Both the position numbers and the translations under genes were made by a program. Of a DNA stretch of 64,000 nt, positions 8,669 to 16,766 are shown in pieces; position 1 is the stretch's first letter; every line of letters starts with the position of its first letter. Below the pieces are notes generated by a model. That model did no database searches. It was given only the letters and a program-made list of their open reading frames with translations, and was not told the origin of the DNA. This stretch comes from Putridiphycobacter sp045110285 (GTDB taxonomy: Bacteria > Bacteroidota > Bacteroidia > Flavobacteriales_D > Crocinitomicaceae): positions 6,773 through 70,772 of the forward strand of contig JBGCGA010000017.1 of assembly GCA_045110285.1 (NCBI GenBank). Reading direction: 5' to 3'.

Positions 8669-10813
8669 ATGATGAAATTTTATATGGCTTTATTGGCTAT
8701 TCTTTTCGGGGAAGCACTATCTTTTTCACAAGGACATATCATCATTACGGATGATAATTTAGGTAGCACTTTTACTAGTCAGGCATTGATTTTGGAAGAT
8801 TCTAAACGTCAATATCATGCATTAGATATCAATTCATTTCCTATAGATTCATTTATGCAGCTTCAGAATGCAGCTTTAGCTGTTCAATTCACAACTTCTT
8901 ATTATTGGATGAGGTTTTCGATTACTAATGAGTCTAAAACATCCACAACTTTTTTTATAGAAACTGCACGACCTATTACTGATCAGATACATTTTTTCAG
9001 CTTTGAAGAAGGTAGAATTGTCAATGAAATGGTGAATGGAGATGACTTTAATTACTACAGTAAAGTTGTTAAACACCGTAAAAATATTTTTCCTGTTGAA
9101 ATCCAAAAAGGCGAAAAGAAGGAAATTGTATTAAGAATAATGAGCGAAGGAGAAGGAATTATTTTGCCCTTATTAATACATGAGAAAACTCAATTTTTTG
9201 AATTAGACTATAAGGAACAGTTTCGTAACGGTTTCTATTATGGTTTAATGGGGATAATTATTGTCATTTATTTTTTCTTTTTTCTACTCCTAAAAGACAT
9301 TACATTTCTGTATTATATTCTTTATGTTTTTTTTCAAGGCCTCCTTCAATTTTCGTTAGATGGTTATTCGCACCATCATTTTTTTCCAAATAATGCATAT
9401 ATGATTCATAGACTGCCTTTAATAGCAGGAGGTATGACTATTGTTTTTATGTTGATTTATGTAGTCCATTTTTTAAATCGGAAGAACTTACCAAAGGGGA
9501 TTTACAATGCTTTTAGGTTATGTGGTGTACTAATTATTTTCAGTTTTGTATTCACATTTTTAGAAGGAAGCATGCATTCTTTATCGTTTCCAATTGTTAA
9601 TGGGTTCAGTTTGTTAAGTGTAATTCTAGCCGTCTCTGCAATTTTTTATCAGAGAGCTAAAGGATTTAAAGTTGATAATTATTTTACTATAGCATTCGTT
9701 GTTTTAATTTTTGGAGCAATTGTTTTCATATTGGGCAACTTTAATTTTATAAAAAACGCAGCAATTTCATTAAACGCACTTAAAGTGAGTTCCATGTTTG
9801 AGGTTATTATTTTGAGTATTTCAATGTCGTTCAAGTATCGAACACTCCAAAAAGATAAGGAGGAAGCGCAGAAAGTAGCTTTGCAAAATTTAAAAGAAAA
9901 AAATATTTTAATGGATGAAGTGAACGTTAGATTAGAAGACCAAGTAAAAGAAAGAACAAGTGAAATTGAAAACCAAAGGTCTGAACTCGTGTTTAAAAAT
10001 AGAGAAATTTTGTCAAGTATCCAGTACGCAAAACGAATTCAAGAAGCCATACTCCCCTCAAATAGTCAAGTAGGAAAATTATTGTCAGATGCCTTTATTT
10101 TTTATTTACCTAAAGATTTGGTGAGTGGTGATTTTTACTTTGTAGATGAAAAAACAAATGGATCAGTAGTTTTTGCAGCAGTAGATTGCACTGGCCACGG
10201 TGTTCCAGGGGCCTTTATGAGTATGGTAGGAAATAACTTTCTCAATCAATCAATTATTGAAAAGAATTTAACTAGCCCTGCATCAATTTTAGGATTTTTA
10301 AACATTGGTCTTAGTAACACTTTTAGCAACGACAACCCTGATGAAGTACTTCGTGATGGAATGGATTTGGCTTTGTGCATGTTAAATTCTGACCGGTCAG
10401 AATTGCAGTACTCTGGAGCTAAAAATCCGCTGTATATTGTGACATCAAAACCAATAAGAAGCGAACTAAAGGATTTTGTGAAACATGAAAATGAAACACA
10501 CGGCCTTATTGAGATTAAGGGAGATAAACAACCTATTGGTAAGTATTCAGACTTGGAATTACAGACCTATGTCAATCACAAATTTTCGGTTGAAAAAGGC
10601 GACATTATATACATATTTACAGACGGATATCCAGATCAATTTGGTGGACCAAAAATTAAAAAGTTTAATTATAAAAGATTCAGGTCGTTCTTGCTTGACC
10701 ATTCTCATTTGCCAATGGCAGAACAAAAAAGACGACTTGAAGAAAATTTTTACAGTTGGAAAGGTAAAACTGATCAAATAGATGATGTATTAGTTATGGG
10801 AATAAGAATTTAA
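8669..10813 (+). CDS. 7TM-DISM sensor with SpoIIE-type PP2C phosphatase domain (copy 2)
   Basis: A 714-residue tandem paralogue of the preceding gene with the same architecture: signal peptide, periplasmic DISM domain, seven helices, coiled coil, SpoIIE/PP2C domain. Long segments match almost residue for residue, for example FYYGLMG, the HHHFFPNNAY loop, FVVLIFGAIVFILGNF and AVDCTGHGVPGAFMSMVGNNFL. The catalytic Asp residues are intact in RDGMDLALCML and IFTDGYPDQFGG, so both copies look active. Divergence is greatest in the signal peptide and the first 150 periplasmic residues, suggesting the copies sense different inputs. A second in-frame ATG lies at 8672. The 3' end overlaps the convergent pseudouridine synthase by 4 bp. 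Confidence 0.9.
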   Translation: MMKFYMALLAILFGEALSFSQGHIIITDDNLGSTFTSQALILEDSKRQYHALDINSFPIDSFMQLQNAALAVQFTTSYYWMRFSITNESKTSTTFFIETARPITDQIHFFSFEEGRIVNEMVNGDDFNYYSKVVKHRKNIFPVEIQKGEKKEIVLRIMSEGEGIILPLLIHEKTQFFELDYKEQFRNGFYYGLMGIIIVIYFFFFLLLKDITFLYYILYVFFQGLLQFSLDGYSHHHFFPNNAYMIHRLPLIAGGMTIVFMLIYVVHFLNRKNLPKGIYNAFRLCGVLIIFSFVFTFLEGSMHSLSFPIVNGFSLLSVILAVSAIFYQRAKGFKVDNYFTIAFVVLIFGAIVFILGNFNFIKNAAISLNALKVSSMFEVIILSISMSFKYRTLQKDKEEAQKVALQNLKEKNILMDEVNVRLEDQVKERTSEIENQRSELVFKNREILSSIQYAKRIQEAILPSNSQVGKLLSDAFIFYLPKDLVSGDFYFVDEKTNGSVVFAAVDCTGHGVPGAFMSMVGNNFLNQSIIEKNLTSPASILGFLNIGLSNTFSNDNPDEVLRDGMDLALCMLNSDRSELQYSGAKNPLYIVTSKPIRSELKDFVKHENETHGLIEIKGDKQPIGKYSDLELQTYVNHKFSVEKGDIIYIFTDGYPDQFGGPKIKKFNYKRFRSFLLDHSHLPMAEQKRRLEENFYSWKGKTDQIDDVLVMGIRI

Positions 10814-11382
10814 ACCTTTTCTGGGTCAAAAGCTTCAACTGCCCCTGCTTTCATATTTCCGAGTGTAATATCACCTATCCTCACTCTTACCAGTCTTAAA
10901 GTAGCATGTCCAACTGCCGCAGTCATTTTCCTCACTTGTCGGTATTTTCCTTCGGTAATTGTGATTGAGAGCCAACTGGTTGGACCATGTCTATCATCTC
11001 TAATTTTTTTTATTCTTGGCGGAAAATTAACGGGATCCTCAATGGCTTTTGCAAAACAAGGAAGTGTTTTGTATTTTTCACCTTTTATGCCAATTTCAAC
11101 GCCGTTTTGTAGTTGTAGTAAAGCAAATTCATCAGGTGTGCCATCTACCTGCACGTAGTACTCTTTTTCAACTGTTTTTCTGCGGACGTTCTCACTAGTT
11201 TGCCCATCAGTTGTCAGTAATAATAGGCCTTCAGACTGTTCATCAAGTCTACCTATAGCCATAGTTCCTTCTGGAAAATCATGAAATTGACTTAAAACTT
11301 CTTTCCTTCGTTTTCCTTTATGAATGAATTGAGAAATAACGCCAAAAGGCTTATGGATTTTAAAATGATAGTGATCCGACAT
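10810..11382 (-). CDS. 23S rRNA pseudouridine synthase, RluE-type (RsuA family)
   Basis: A 190-residue RsuA/RluB/E/F-family pseudouridine synthase. The catalytic motif is AIGRLDEQSEGLLLLTTDG (residues about 42-60), where the Asp of GRLD is the nucleophile. The N-terminal HKPFGVISQF and the C-terminal TEGKYRQVRKMTAAVGHATLRLVRVRIG are family signatures. It has no N-terminal S4 domain, which with the length and the VISQF element fits RluE, the enzyme that modifies U2457 of 23S rRNA in E. coli. It lies 2 bp downstream of a DUF1456 gene in the same direction, a likely two-gene operon. Confidence 0.9.
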   Translation of the reverse strand: MSDHYHFKIHKPFGVISQFIHKGKRRKEVLSQFHDFPEGTMAIGRLDEQSEGLLLLTTDGQTSENVRRKTVEKEYYVQVDGTPDEFALLQLQNGVEIGIKGEKYKTLPCFAKAIEDPVNFPPRIKKIRDDRHGPTSWLSITITEGKYRQVRKMTAAVGHATLRLVRVRIGDITLGNMKAGAVEAFDPEKV

Positions 11383-11384
11383 AC

Positions 11385-11636
11385 TTACTTGTCAGATTTT
11401 TTAGGTACTCTTTTATCAGGCATTGGTCCACGCAAATGAACCACCAAACCATTTAAAAAATTTCTTAAAATTTGATCTCCACAATTTCTGTATTTTTCGT
11501 GACCCTCAGCTCTGAAAAAAGCACCTAATTCACTCTCAGAAACTTTAAAATCTACCAATTTACAAATGGCAACAATATCAGTATTTGTTAATTTATGCGC
11601 CACACGCAGCTTTTTAAATATATCGTTATTCGTCAT
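11385..11636 (-). CDS. DUF1456 (YehS-like) small protein, single-repeat form
   Basis: An 83-residue protein matching one half of the YehS/DUF1456 family (NNDIFKKLRVAHKLTNTDIV, FRAEGHEKYRNCGDQILRNFLNGL). The E. coli YehS protein carries two such repeats in about 156 residues; this gene has only one, most like the second repeat (the CGDQ-LR-FL-GL element). The C-terminus is a short basic tail (PDKRVPKKSDK). It is unclear whether this is a natural short form or a reduced one. Function of the family is unknown. It precedes the RluE-type gene by 2 bp and has a promoter box 26 bp upstream. Confidence 0.8.
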   Translation of the reverse strand: MTNNDIFKKLRVAHKLTNTDIVAICKLVDFKVSESELGAFFRAEGHEKYRNCGDQILRNFLNGLVVHLRGPMPDKRVPKKSDK

Positions 11637-11662
11637 ATTATTCTTTGGAATTGTTTAAAATA

Positions 11663-11670
11663 CAAATGTA
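11663..11670 (-). promoter_or_regulatory. -7 promoter box (TACATTTG) before the DUF1456/RluE-type genes
   Basis: The minus strand reads TACATTTG, an exact TAnnTTTG, 26 bases upstream of the ATG at 11636. The only upstream TTG is about 26 bases from the box, beyond ideal spacing, so confidence is moderate. Confidence 0.4.
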
Positions 11671-11705
11671 AATGATTTATTCATTTATTGCCTGTGCAAG
11701 TGCAA

Positions 11706-14033
11706 TTAACGCAGGTGGGTATTGAATAATTTCAAAATTCTACTGTACTCATCAATCCAACTACTTGTTTTCACAAATCCATGCGGTTCAACAGGGTAAA
11801 GCGCCATAGTAAAGCTTTTTTTCCCTAATTCAATAAATCGTTGGTTTAGTCTTACAACATCCTGAAATTGAACATTATCGTCTATCATTCCATGCAATAT
11901 TAATAATTCATCTTCTAAATTATTTGCAAAGTAAATCGGTGAACTTTGTCTGAATGCAATACTATCAGTTTCTGGCGTATTTAATATATTACTTGTGTAT
12001 GCATGATTATAATGTGCCCAATCGGTCACCGATCGAATAGCTGCTCCACATTGAAAGTAGCCTGGGTATTTTAGTAAAGCCATTATCGTAATAAATCCAC
12101 CGTAAGACCCACCATAAATCCCGACTTTTTTTGGATCAATACCATGTTTATCAATTAAGTATTGGCGTCCCGCAATTTGGTCATCAAGGTCTTGTCCACC
12201 CATATGCCTGTATATTCCAGTTCTAAAATCTCTTCCATACCCTTCACTGGCAGTATAGTCAATATCAATTACTGTATAGCCCAAGTCGCATAGTAGATTA
12301 TGAAACATATATTCACGATAGTAAGCACTCCACCAGTTATGCGCGTTTTGTAGATACCCAGCACCATGAACAAATTGAATTGCTGCCCCATTGTTTATAG
12401 AATCTTCAGGCTTAAATAGCCGGGCAGAAACCGAAACTTCTTTCTGATTTTTAAAAGCTACAATATCTGGTTCTCGCCAATTATATTTCTTAAAGCTACT
12501 ACTTTGAGAATTGGTGATTTGAATTATTTCGGCACCGTCAGTGTTTGCTGCAGTGTACAATTCCCATGGTTTGTTTTTATAAGAATATCGAATAGCTAAT
12601 TGGTCTTCTGTTGGCGATACTGTTACTTCATATTTGCCTGCTTTGTTCAATATATTTGTCCACTTTTTATTTGAAATTTTAAAATGATAAAAGCTTCTGT
12701 TGGCTGCCCCCGATTTATTAGAGGTAATATAAAACTTGGAACCATCACCACTTAATTCTGCTTTATAAATTTCAAAATTACCAGATGTTAACGCACTAGT
12801 TTTGCCACCAGATATATTGTGGCTATACAGGTGAGAATATCCTGTTTTTTCCGACTGAAAATAAACCATATTGTCTTCCTCCATCCAGCCTATATTTCCC
12901 GGTACCATATTCCATCCCGAAATTCCCGGACCACCAATCCATGCATCATCATGTTGATGGTCGACGCACTTTAAACTTTTGCTTTTAATATCAAACACTG
13001 CAATCCACCGATCTTTATTGTCGTAAGATTTTATTTCAAGTAGCGCTGAAGTACCTAAATCATTCATTATAATTTGTGTGCAAATGGTTGCTTTTGGTGT
13101 ATCTCTGTTCAAATCAATTTGGCTGTTAAAAATCTGCAAATAGTTAGCATTTTTTTTAATTCCTGGCAAGTCAGCTAAATCTATCTCTCCTTGTTTTTTG
13201 GTTTTCAAATCAATCCAAAACAATTGGTGGTCCGGATTTTCAGCCCCAACTTTAGGTCTGGCTTGAATTTGTTGAGAGTAGCCAGAAACGGTAATATTTT
13301 CCTCAATTTCAGTATTCTTGTTTTTTGGATATTGGTCGGTTCTTAAAATTGCAAACGATACGGTTTTGTCAAAACTTAGAAGCCCAATTGAATTGGAACT
13401 TAAATTAAAGTTTGCCACTTCAGATAAGTTTTGAATTGAGTCGAATTCCTGTTTTCTTTTGTCTTCACTATTTTCATCTCTGATAAATTGAAATAATTCG
13501 ATTTGTTGTTTTTCGAGATAACTTAATTCAGTTGGAGCAGACTCATTATTTTTTTTGAAGCCAATACACTGCTTCAATACACCTTTAGAGTGATCAAATA
13601 AGAAGTACTCTTTTCTCTGGCTAATAATCACTTTATTCTTATCAATAACCTGAAAAAGGCGAAATGGGTGAGCAGATTGGTAAATTAATTTGTTTTCTTT
13701 TTTATCAACAAAATATAGCCGATCATTATTCTGAAAATAAAATGCTGATTTTTCACTATTGGTTTGATATCCCTTGATCGGTAAGGCATATAAATTCTCG
13801 CGCTTTATTTTTTTAGCCAATTGAGATTTTATATTCAATGCATAGAGGCTTGTAAGCATTTTTGAATTTTCCTTCCACTTAAAGTAGATGGTATTATTGT
13901 CCGGCCCCCAGACAATATTATTGGGTTGATGACCAATAAAATCGTTTCCAGCCATAATTTCCTCAAGTGTAAGCGTTTTCTGAGCGAACGAAATAATAGG
14001 CAACAGAAAGAAAGTAAAAAGGGTGATTCTCAT
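11706..14033 (-). CDS. S9 family serine peptidase (prolyl oligopeptidase / DPP IV-like)
   Basis: A 775-residue exported peptidase. Signal peptide MRITLFTFFLLPIISFAQ, then a large beta-propeller-type N-terminal region (about 25-540) that gates access to the active site. The C-terminal alpha/beta-hydrolase catalytic domain (about 545-775) has nucleophile Ser643 in GGSYGGF, Asp near 717 in LHGMIDDNVQ, and His near 750 in YPVEPHGF. The family cleaves short peptides, often removing X-Pro or other N-terminal dipeptides, in the periplasm. Insertions in the propeller (for example the segment with EENITVSGYSQQIQARPKVG) are divergent. It stands alone between a minus-strand pair and a divergent ECF sigma gene. 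Confidence 0.92.
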   Translation of the reverse strand: MRITLFTFFLLPIISFAQKTLTLEEIMAGNDFIGHQPNNIVWGPDNNTIYFKWKENSKMLTSLYALNIKSQLAKKIKRENLYALPIKGYQTNSEKSAFYFQNNDRLYFVDKKENKLIYQSAHPFRLFQVIDKNKVIISQRKEYFLFDHSKGVLKQCIGFKKNNESAPTELSYLEKQQIELFQFIRDENSEDKRKQEFDSIQNLSEVANFNLSSNSIGLLSFDKTVSFAILRTDQYPKNKNTEIEENITVSGYSQQIQARPKVGAENPDHQLFWIDLKTKKQGEIDLADLPGIKKNANYLQIFNSQIDLNRDTPKATICTQIIMNDLGTSALLEIKSYDNKDRWIAVFDIKSKSLKCVDHQHDDAWIGGPGISGWNMVPGNIGWMEEDNMVYFQSEKTGYSHLYSHNISGGKTSALTSGNFEIYKAELSGDGSKFYITSNKSGAANRSFYHFKISNKKWTNILNKAGKYEVTVSPTEDQLAIRYSYKNKPWELYTAANTDGAEIIQITNSQSSSFKKYNWREPDIVAFKNQKEVSVSARLFKPEDSINNGAAIQFVHGAGYLQNAHNWWSAYYREYMFHNLLCDLGYTVIDIDYTASEGYGRDFRTGIYRHMGGQDLDDQIAGRQYLIDKHGIDPKKVGIYGGSYGGFITIMALLKYPGYFQCGAAIRSVTDWAHYNHAYTSNILNTPETDSIAFRQSSPIYFANNLEDELLILHGMIDDNVQFQDVVRLNQRFIELGKKSFTMALYPVEPHGFVKTSSWIDEYSRILKLFNTHLR

Positions 14034-14068
14034 AGCAATTCTTTGCCTCTAAATTACTACTTTTAAAA

Positions 14069-14076
14069 CAAAAGTA
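14069..14076 (-). promoter_or_regulatory. -7 promoter box (TACTTTTG) before the S9 peptidase
   Basis: Minus-strand TACTTTTG is an exact TAnnTTTG located 36 bases upstream of the peptidase ATG. A clear -33 TTG at proper spacing is not seen. It lies in the divergent gap shared with the ECF sigma gene. Confidence 0.4.
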
Positions 14077-14152
14077 AGTCTCTCAAACAATTTTGAAATA
14101 AAGCTGTAACTAATGTATAGGTTGTTCGTCTTAAAATCGACCTATTGAATAA

Positions 14153-14644
14153 ATGACCGCAAAAGAATACAATACCGCCGTGGATTTGTATGCCGATAAT
14201 ATATATCGGTTTATTTTAAAGCACCTTAAAAATGAGGATGCTGCGCGTGATGTTGTGCAAGATACTTTTGAAAAAGTTTGGACAAAAAAAGATAATATTG
14301 ATGGGGCAAAAGCAAAGTCATATTTATTTACAACAGCTTACAATAGAATGATTGATGTGATTCGAAAAGAAAAATATCAAGAAGATGAATCGAAAATAGA
14401 CCTTTATAAAAGTGAACGACCATTGATGAATATGGATTTGCAAGAAACCTTGCATAACGCTTTAGATCAATTGCCAGAAATTCAACGAACTGTTATTTTG
14501 TTAAGAGATTATGAGGGCTATGATTATGCTGAAATTGGAAACATTACCAATTTAAAAGAAAGCCAGGTAAAGGTGTACATATTTAGAGGACGTAAAAAAT
14601 TAAAACAAATACTAGTAAGTGTTGAGGCTGTATTAGAGCAATGA
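14153..14644 (+). CDS. ECF-type RNA polymerase sigma factor
   Basis: A 163-residue sigma-70 family protein of the extracytoplasmic-function group. Region 2 is clear (YADNIYRFILKHLKNEDAARDVVQDTFEKVW, about residues 11-43) with the -10-binding and core-binding helices. Region 4 has the HTH (LDQLPEIQRTVILLRDYEGYDYAEIGN ... KVYIFRGRKKLKQIL, about 102-156). No regions 1 or 3. The stop overlaps the next gene's ATG by 4 bp (ATGA), so it is translationally coupled to a single-pass membrane protein that fits an anti-sigma factor. This arrangement suggests an envelope-signal-responsive regulon, probably autoregulated. Confidence 0.93.
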   Translation: MTAKEYNTAVDLYADNIYRFILKHLKNEDAARDVVQDTFEKVWTKKDNIDGAKAKSYLFTTAYNRMIDVIRKEKYQEDESKIDLYKSERPLMNMDLQETLHNALDQLPEIQRTVILLRDYEGYDYAEIGNITNLKESQVKVYIFRGRKKLKQILVSVEAVLEQ

Positions 14645-15693
14645 ATAAGATTAATAAACATAATGTTGAAGCACATTACCTTGATTTTTTAGAAGGTAAT
14701 TTGTCGGTGGAAGACACCGACTTGTTAATGGCGTTTATTGATTCGAATCCTGAGTTTTCAGATTTATTTGATGACACTGATGATTTATTATCGCTTCAGT
14801 TAAAACCTTCAGACGATAAATTTGGAGATACAGAAGAATTAAAAACGATTCCTTGCAAAGGTGATGAGGTTTGTTTGGCGAATATTGACTTTTGGTTAGT
14901 TGCAAAAGCTGAAAATACGCTGAGTGTTGAAGAATTGCAGAGAGTAAATGATTTTGTGATTGAAAATAGTTTAGAAATAAACGAAGCTTATGTTTCTGCT
15001 GCCTATTTAAAACCAGATTTATCTGAATCTTTTGGTGACTTGGCGGTTTTGAAAAAAGATGGAGGAACTATTATTCCGTTGTTAATGAGAGTTGCTAGCA
15101 TTGCAGCAATTTTTCTATTCATCTGGTTAGTTTGGAATCCAAAAAAATCAATTGAACAACAATATGTCAGCAGAGATAATATAATTCAAAAAATAGATGA
15201 GGTTAAATACATTAGTCCTGATGTAATGCATGAAAATAACTTGGCTACTGTTGAGAAAATAGAACAGCCAACTCAACGTACTTTAAAAACTGATACATTT
15301 TCAAAGAAAACAAATAAGGACAGTCAAAAACCTAAAACTTTTACTGATTTTTTATTACTAAACCAGTCTATTAAAAACATTAATGTGGCAGTAACTTATG
15401 CTATGCAAAATCCACCAAAAATGGTTTCTGAAGATCTTAATTTGAGTGCCATTTTTTACGATTATGAACAAACTATTGCAAAAAATGAGTCGGGGAATAG
15501 TAGTAATCTAGCCCAAGTTAATATTGCTAAACCGAAGTATGAATTAGAAGAACAATATAAACCAGTGACGCAAAGGCTAAGTAATTTAACGAGCTTAGAC
15601 ATGTCAATCAAAAAAATGCCAGAAGAGGCTGATATTAGCCAAACTGTTATTCAAATTGGGAAATTTTCTTTTGAAAGAAAGAAAAAAAAGTAA
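14641..15693 (+). CDS. Putative anti-sigma factor, single-pass membrane protein
   Basis: A 350-residue protein with no confident family match. The N-terminus (VEAHYLDFLEGNLSVEDTDLLMAFIDSNPEF) has the acidic 'LEGNLS' pattern seen in Bacteroidota anti-sigma-like proteins next to ECF genes, and a second copy-like stretch is near residues 85-120. One hydrophobic segment (about 148-165, VASIAAIFLFIWLVW) separates a cytoplasmic N-terminal half from a periplasmic, Lys/Thr-rich C-terminal half that ends in a basic KKKK run. Its overlap with the sigma gene and following barrel gene support the role. I infer anti-sigma function from position and topology, not from a recognised zinc-binding or FecR domain. 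Confidence 0.65.
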   Translation: MNKINKHNVEAHYLDFLEGNLSVEDTDLLMAFIDSNPEFSDLFDDTDDLLSLQLKPSDDKFGDTEELKTIPCKGDEVCLANIDFWLVAKAENTLSVEELQRVNDFVIENSLEINEAYVSAAYLKPDLSESFGDLAVLKKDGGTIIPLLMRVASIAAIFLFIWLVWNPKKSIEQQYVSRDNIIQKIDEVKYISPDVMHENNLATVEKIEQPTQRTLKTDTFSKKTNKDSQKPKTFTDFLLLNQSIKNINVAVTYAMQNPPKMVSEDLNLSAIFYDYEQTIAKNESGNSSNLAQVNIAKPKYELEEQYKPVTQRLSNLTSLDMSIKKMPEEADISQTVIQIGKFSFERKKKK

Positions 15694-15822
15694 GGGCCTG
15701 TAACTTTTTTAATAGTGCCCCGTCCTACAATCAACAACGCTTAAAATAGTAATTAGTAAAACTGGCCAGTAAACTAAATGCTACAAAAGCAAGAAATAAT
15801 GTTAACCTTAAAAATTAGAAAA

Positions 15823-16671
15823 ATGAAAAGTTTATTAATAATTATAGCAGCAGTTTTTAGCTTAAATAGTTTTGGTCAGGAAGATCCAAAAGAAGTAGAA
15901 ACAACTAAAGAGGACACAACCCGTTTTAAAGTTGGTGGTTTAGAATTTATTATCATTGATCATGGAGACGATATTGACACCATACTAGTAGATGATGAAA
16001 AAACAAAAAAATCAATCAAAATAGGAGACGACGATAATGACAAAGATGATGATGATTTAACATATTGGTCGGGATTTGAATTTGGCCCAGCCATTTTGAT
16101 GAACAAAGATATGGGGACAAATATAAACAGCGATTTTTTGCAGTTCGATCCAGCCCAGTCCTTTGCCTTTAGTTTGAATATGTTCGAAAAGCGAATTCCA
16201 TTCGGAACTAGTCATGTTGGATTAGTTACAGGAATGGGCTTTACGCACGCTAGGTTTGGCTTCAAAGACAGCTATGTATTAACTGAAAGTGCCGATAGTA
16301 CATTCGGTATATTAGATAGTACTCGCGCATACAATAAAAATCAACTCAGAGCTACTTATTTTAACATTCCACTGCTTTTGCAATTTAATACTTCAAAAAA
16401 CAAAAACAAAAATTTACATTTAGCGGTAGGTGTAATTGGGAGTGTAAGAATTAATTCAAAAACAGTTCAAAAGTATGATATACTTGGTAAAGAAGCCAAA
16501 AAGAAAGAAAAAGGAGTATATAACCTCAGCCCTCTTCAAGCTTCTGCAACTGCAAGGTTAGGATATAATGACTTTGGATTGTTTGCCAACTATAATTTAA
16601 TGCCTTTGTTCGAAAAAGGAAAGGCTGAGGAAGTTTTTCCTTTAACAATTGGTGTGTCGCTGCACTTCTAA
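15823..16671 (+). CDS. Outer-membrane beta-barrel protein with acidic N-terminal linker
   Basis: Starting at the ATG at 15823 gives a clean signal peptide (MKSLLIIIAAVFSLNSFGQ); an ATG at 15778 in the same frame would add 15 unlikely residues. The mature protein begins with an acidic region that contains a run of Asp/Asn around residue 70 (DDDNDKDDDD). About eight beta strands of porin-like type follow (FGPAILMNK, GLVTGMGFTHARFGF, LHLAVGVIGSVRI, FPLTIGVSLHF), ending in Phe as expected for BAM recognition. It is the third gene behind the ECF sigma factor and putative anti-sigma factor, so it may be their target or sensor. Exact family unknown (PorT/OmpW-like guess). Confidence 0.75.
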   Translation: MKSLLIIIAAVFSLNSFGQEDPKEVETTKEDTTRFKVGGLEFIIIDHGDDIDTILVDDEKTKKSIKIGDDDNDKDDDDLTYWSGFEFGPAILMNKDMGTNINSDFLQFDPAQSFAFSLNMFEKRIPFGTSHVGLVTGMGFTHARFGFKDSYVLTESADSTFGILDSTRAYNKNQLRATYFNIPLLLQFNTSKNKNKNLHLAVGVIGSVRINSKTVQKYDILGKEAKKKEKGVYNLSPLQASATARLGYNDFGLFANYNLMPLFEKGKAEEVFPLTIGVSLHF

Positions 16672-16716
16672 ATTTATTCAACGGTAATGATAAAACGTTT
16701 GTTTTTTCATAGGTCG

Positions 16717-16750
16717 AAAGGGTTACTTGAAAAAGTAGCCCTTTTTTATT
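16717..16750 (+). terminator. Intrinsic terminator after the ECF/anti-sigma/barrel operon
   Basis: A 12-bp stem (AAAGGGTTACTT with AAGTAGCCCTTT, one G-T wobble) closed by a GAAA tetraloop, followed by a T-run (TTTTTTATTTT). It sits 45 bp after the barrel gene stop and before the convergent sugar isomerase gene. Confidence 0.85.
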
Positions 16751-16766
16751 TTCTGTTTAAAAACAA

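Noticed and set aside
15680..15720. Weak hairpin between the A-rich end of the anti-sigma-like gene and a following T-run
   Set aside because: Stem is only A-T pairs plus two others with a large loop; not convincing as a terminator between genes that look cotranscribed.
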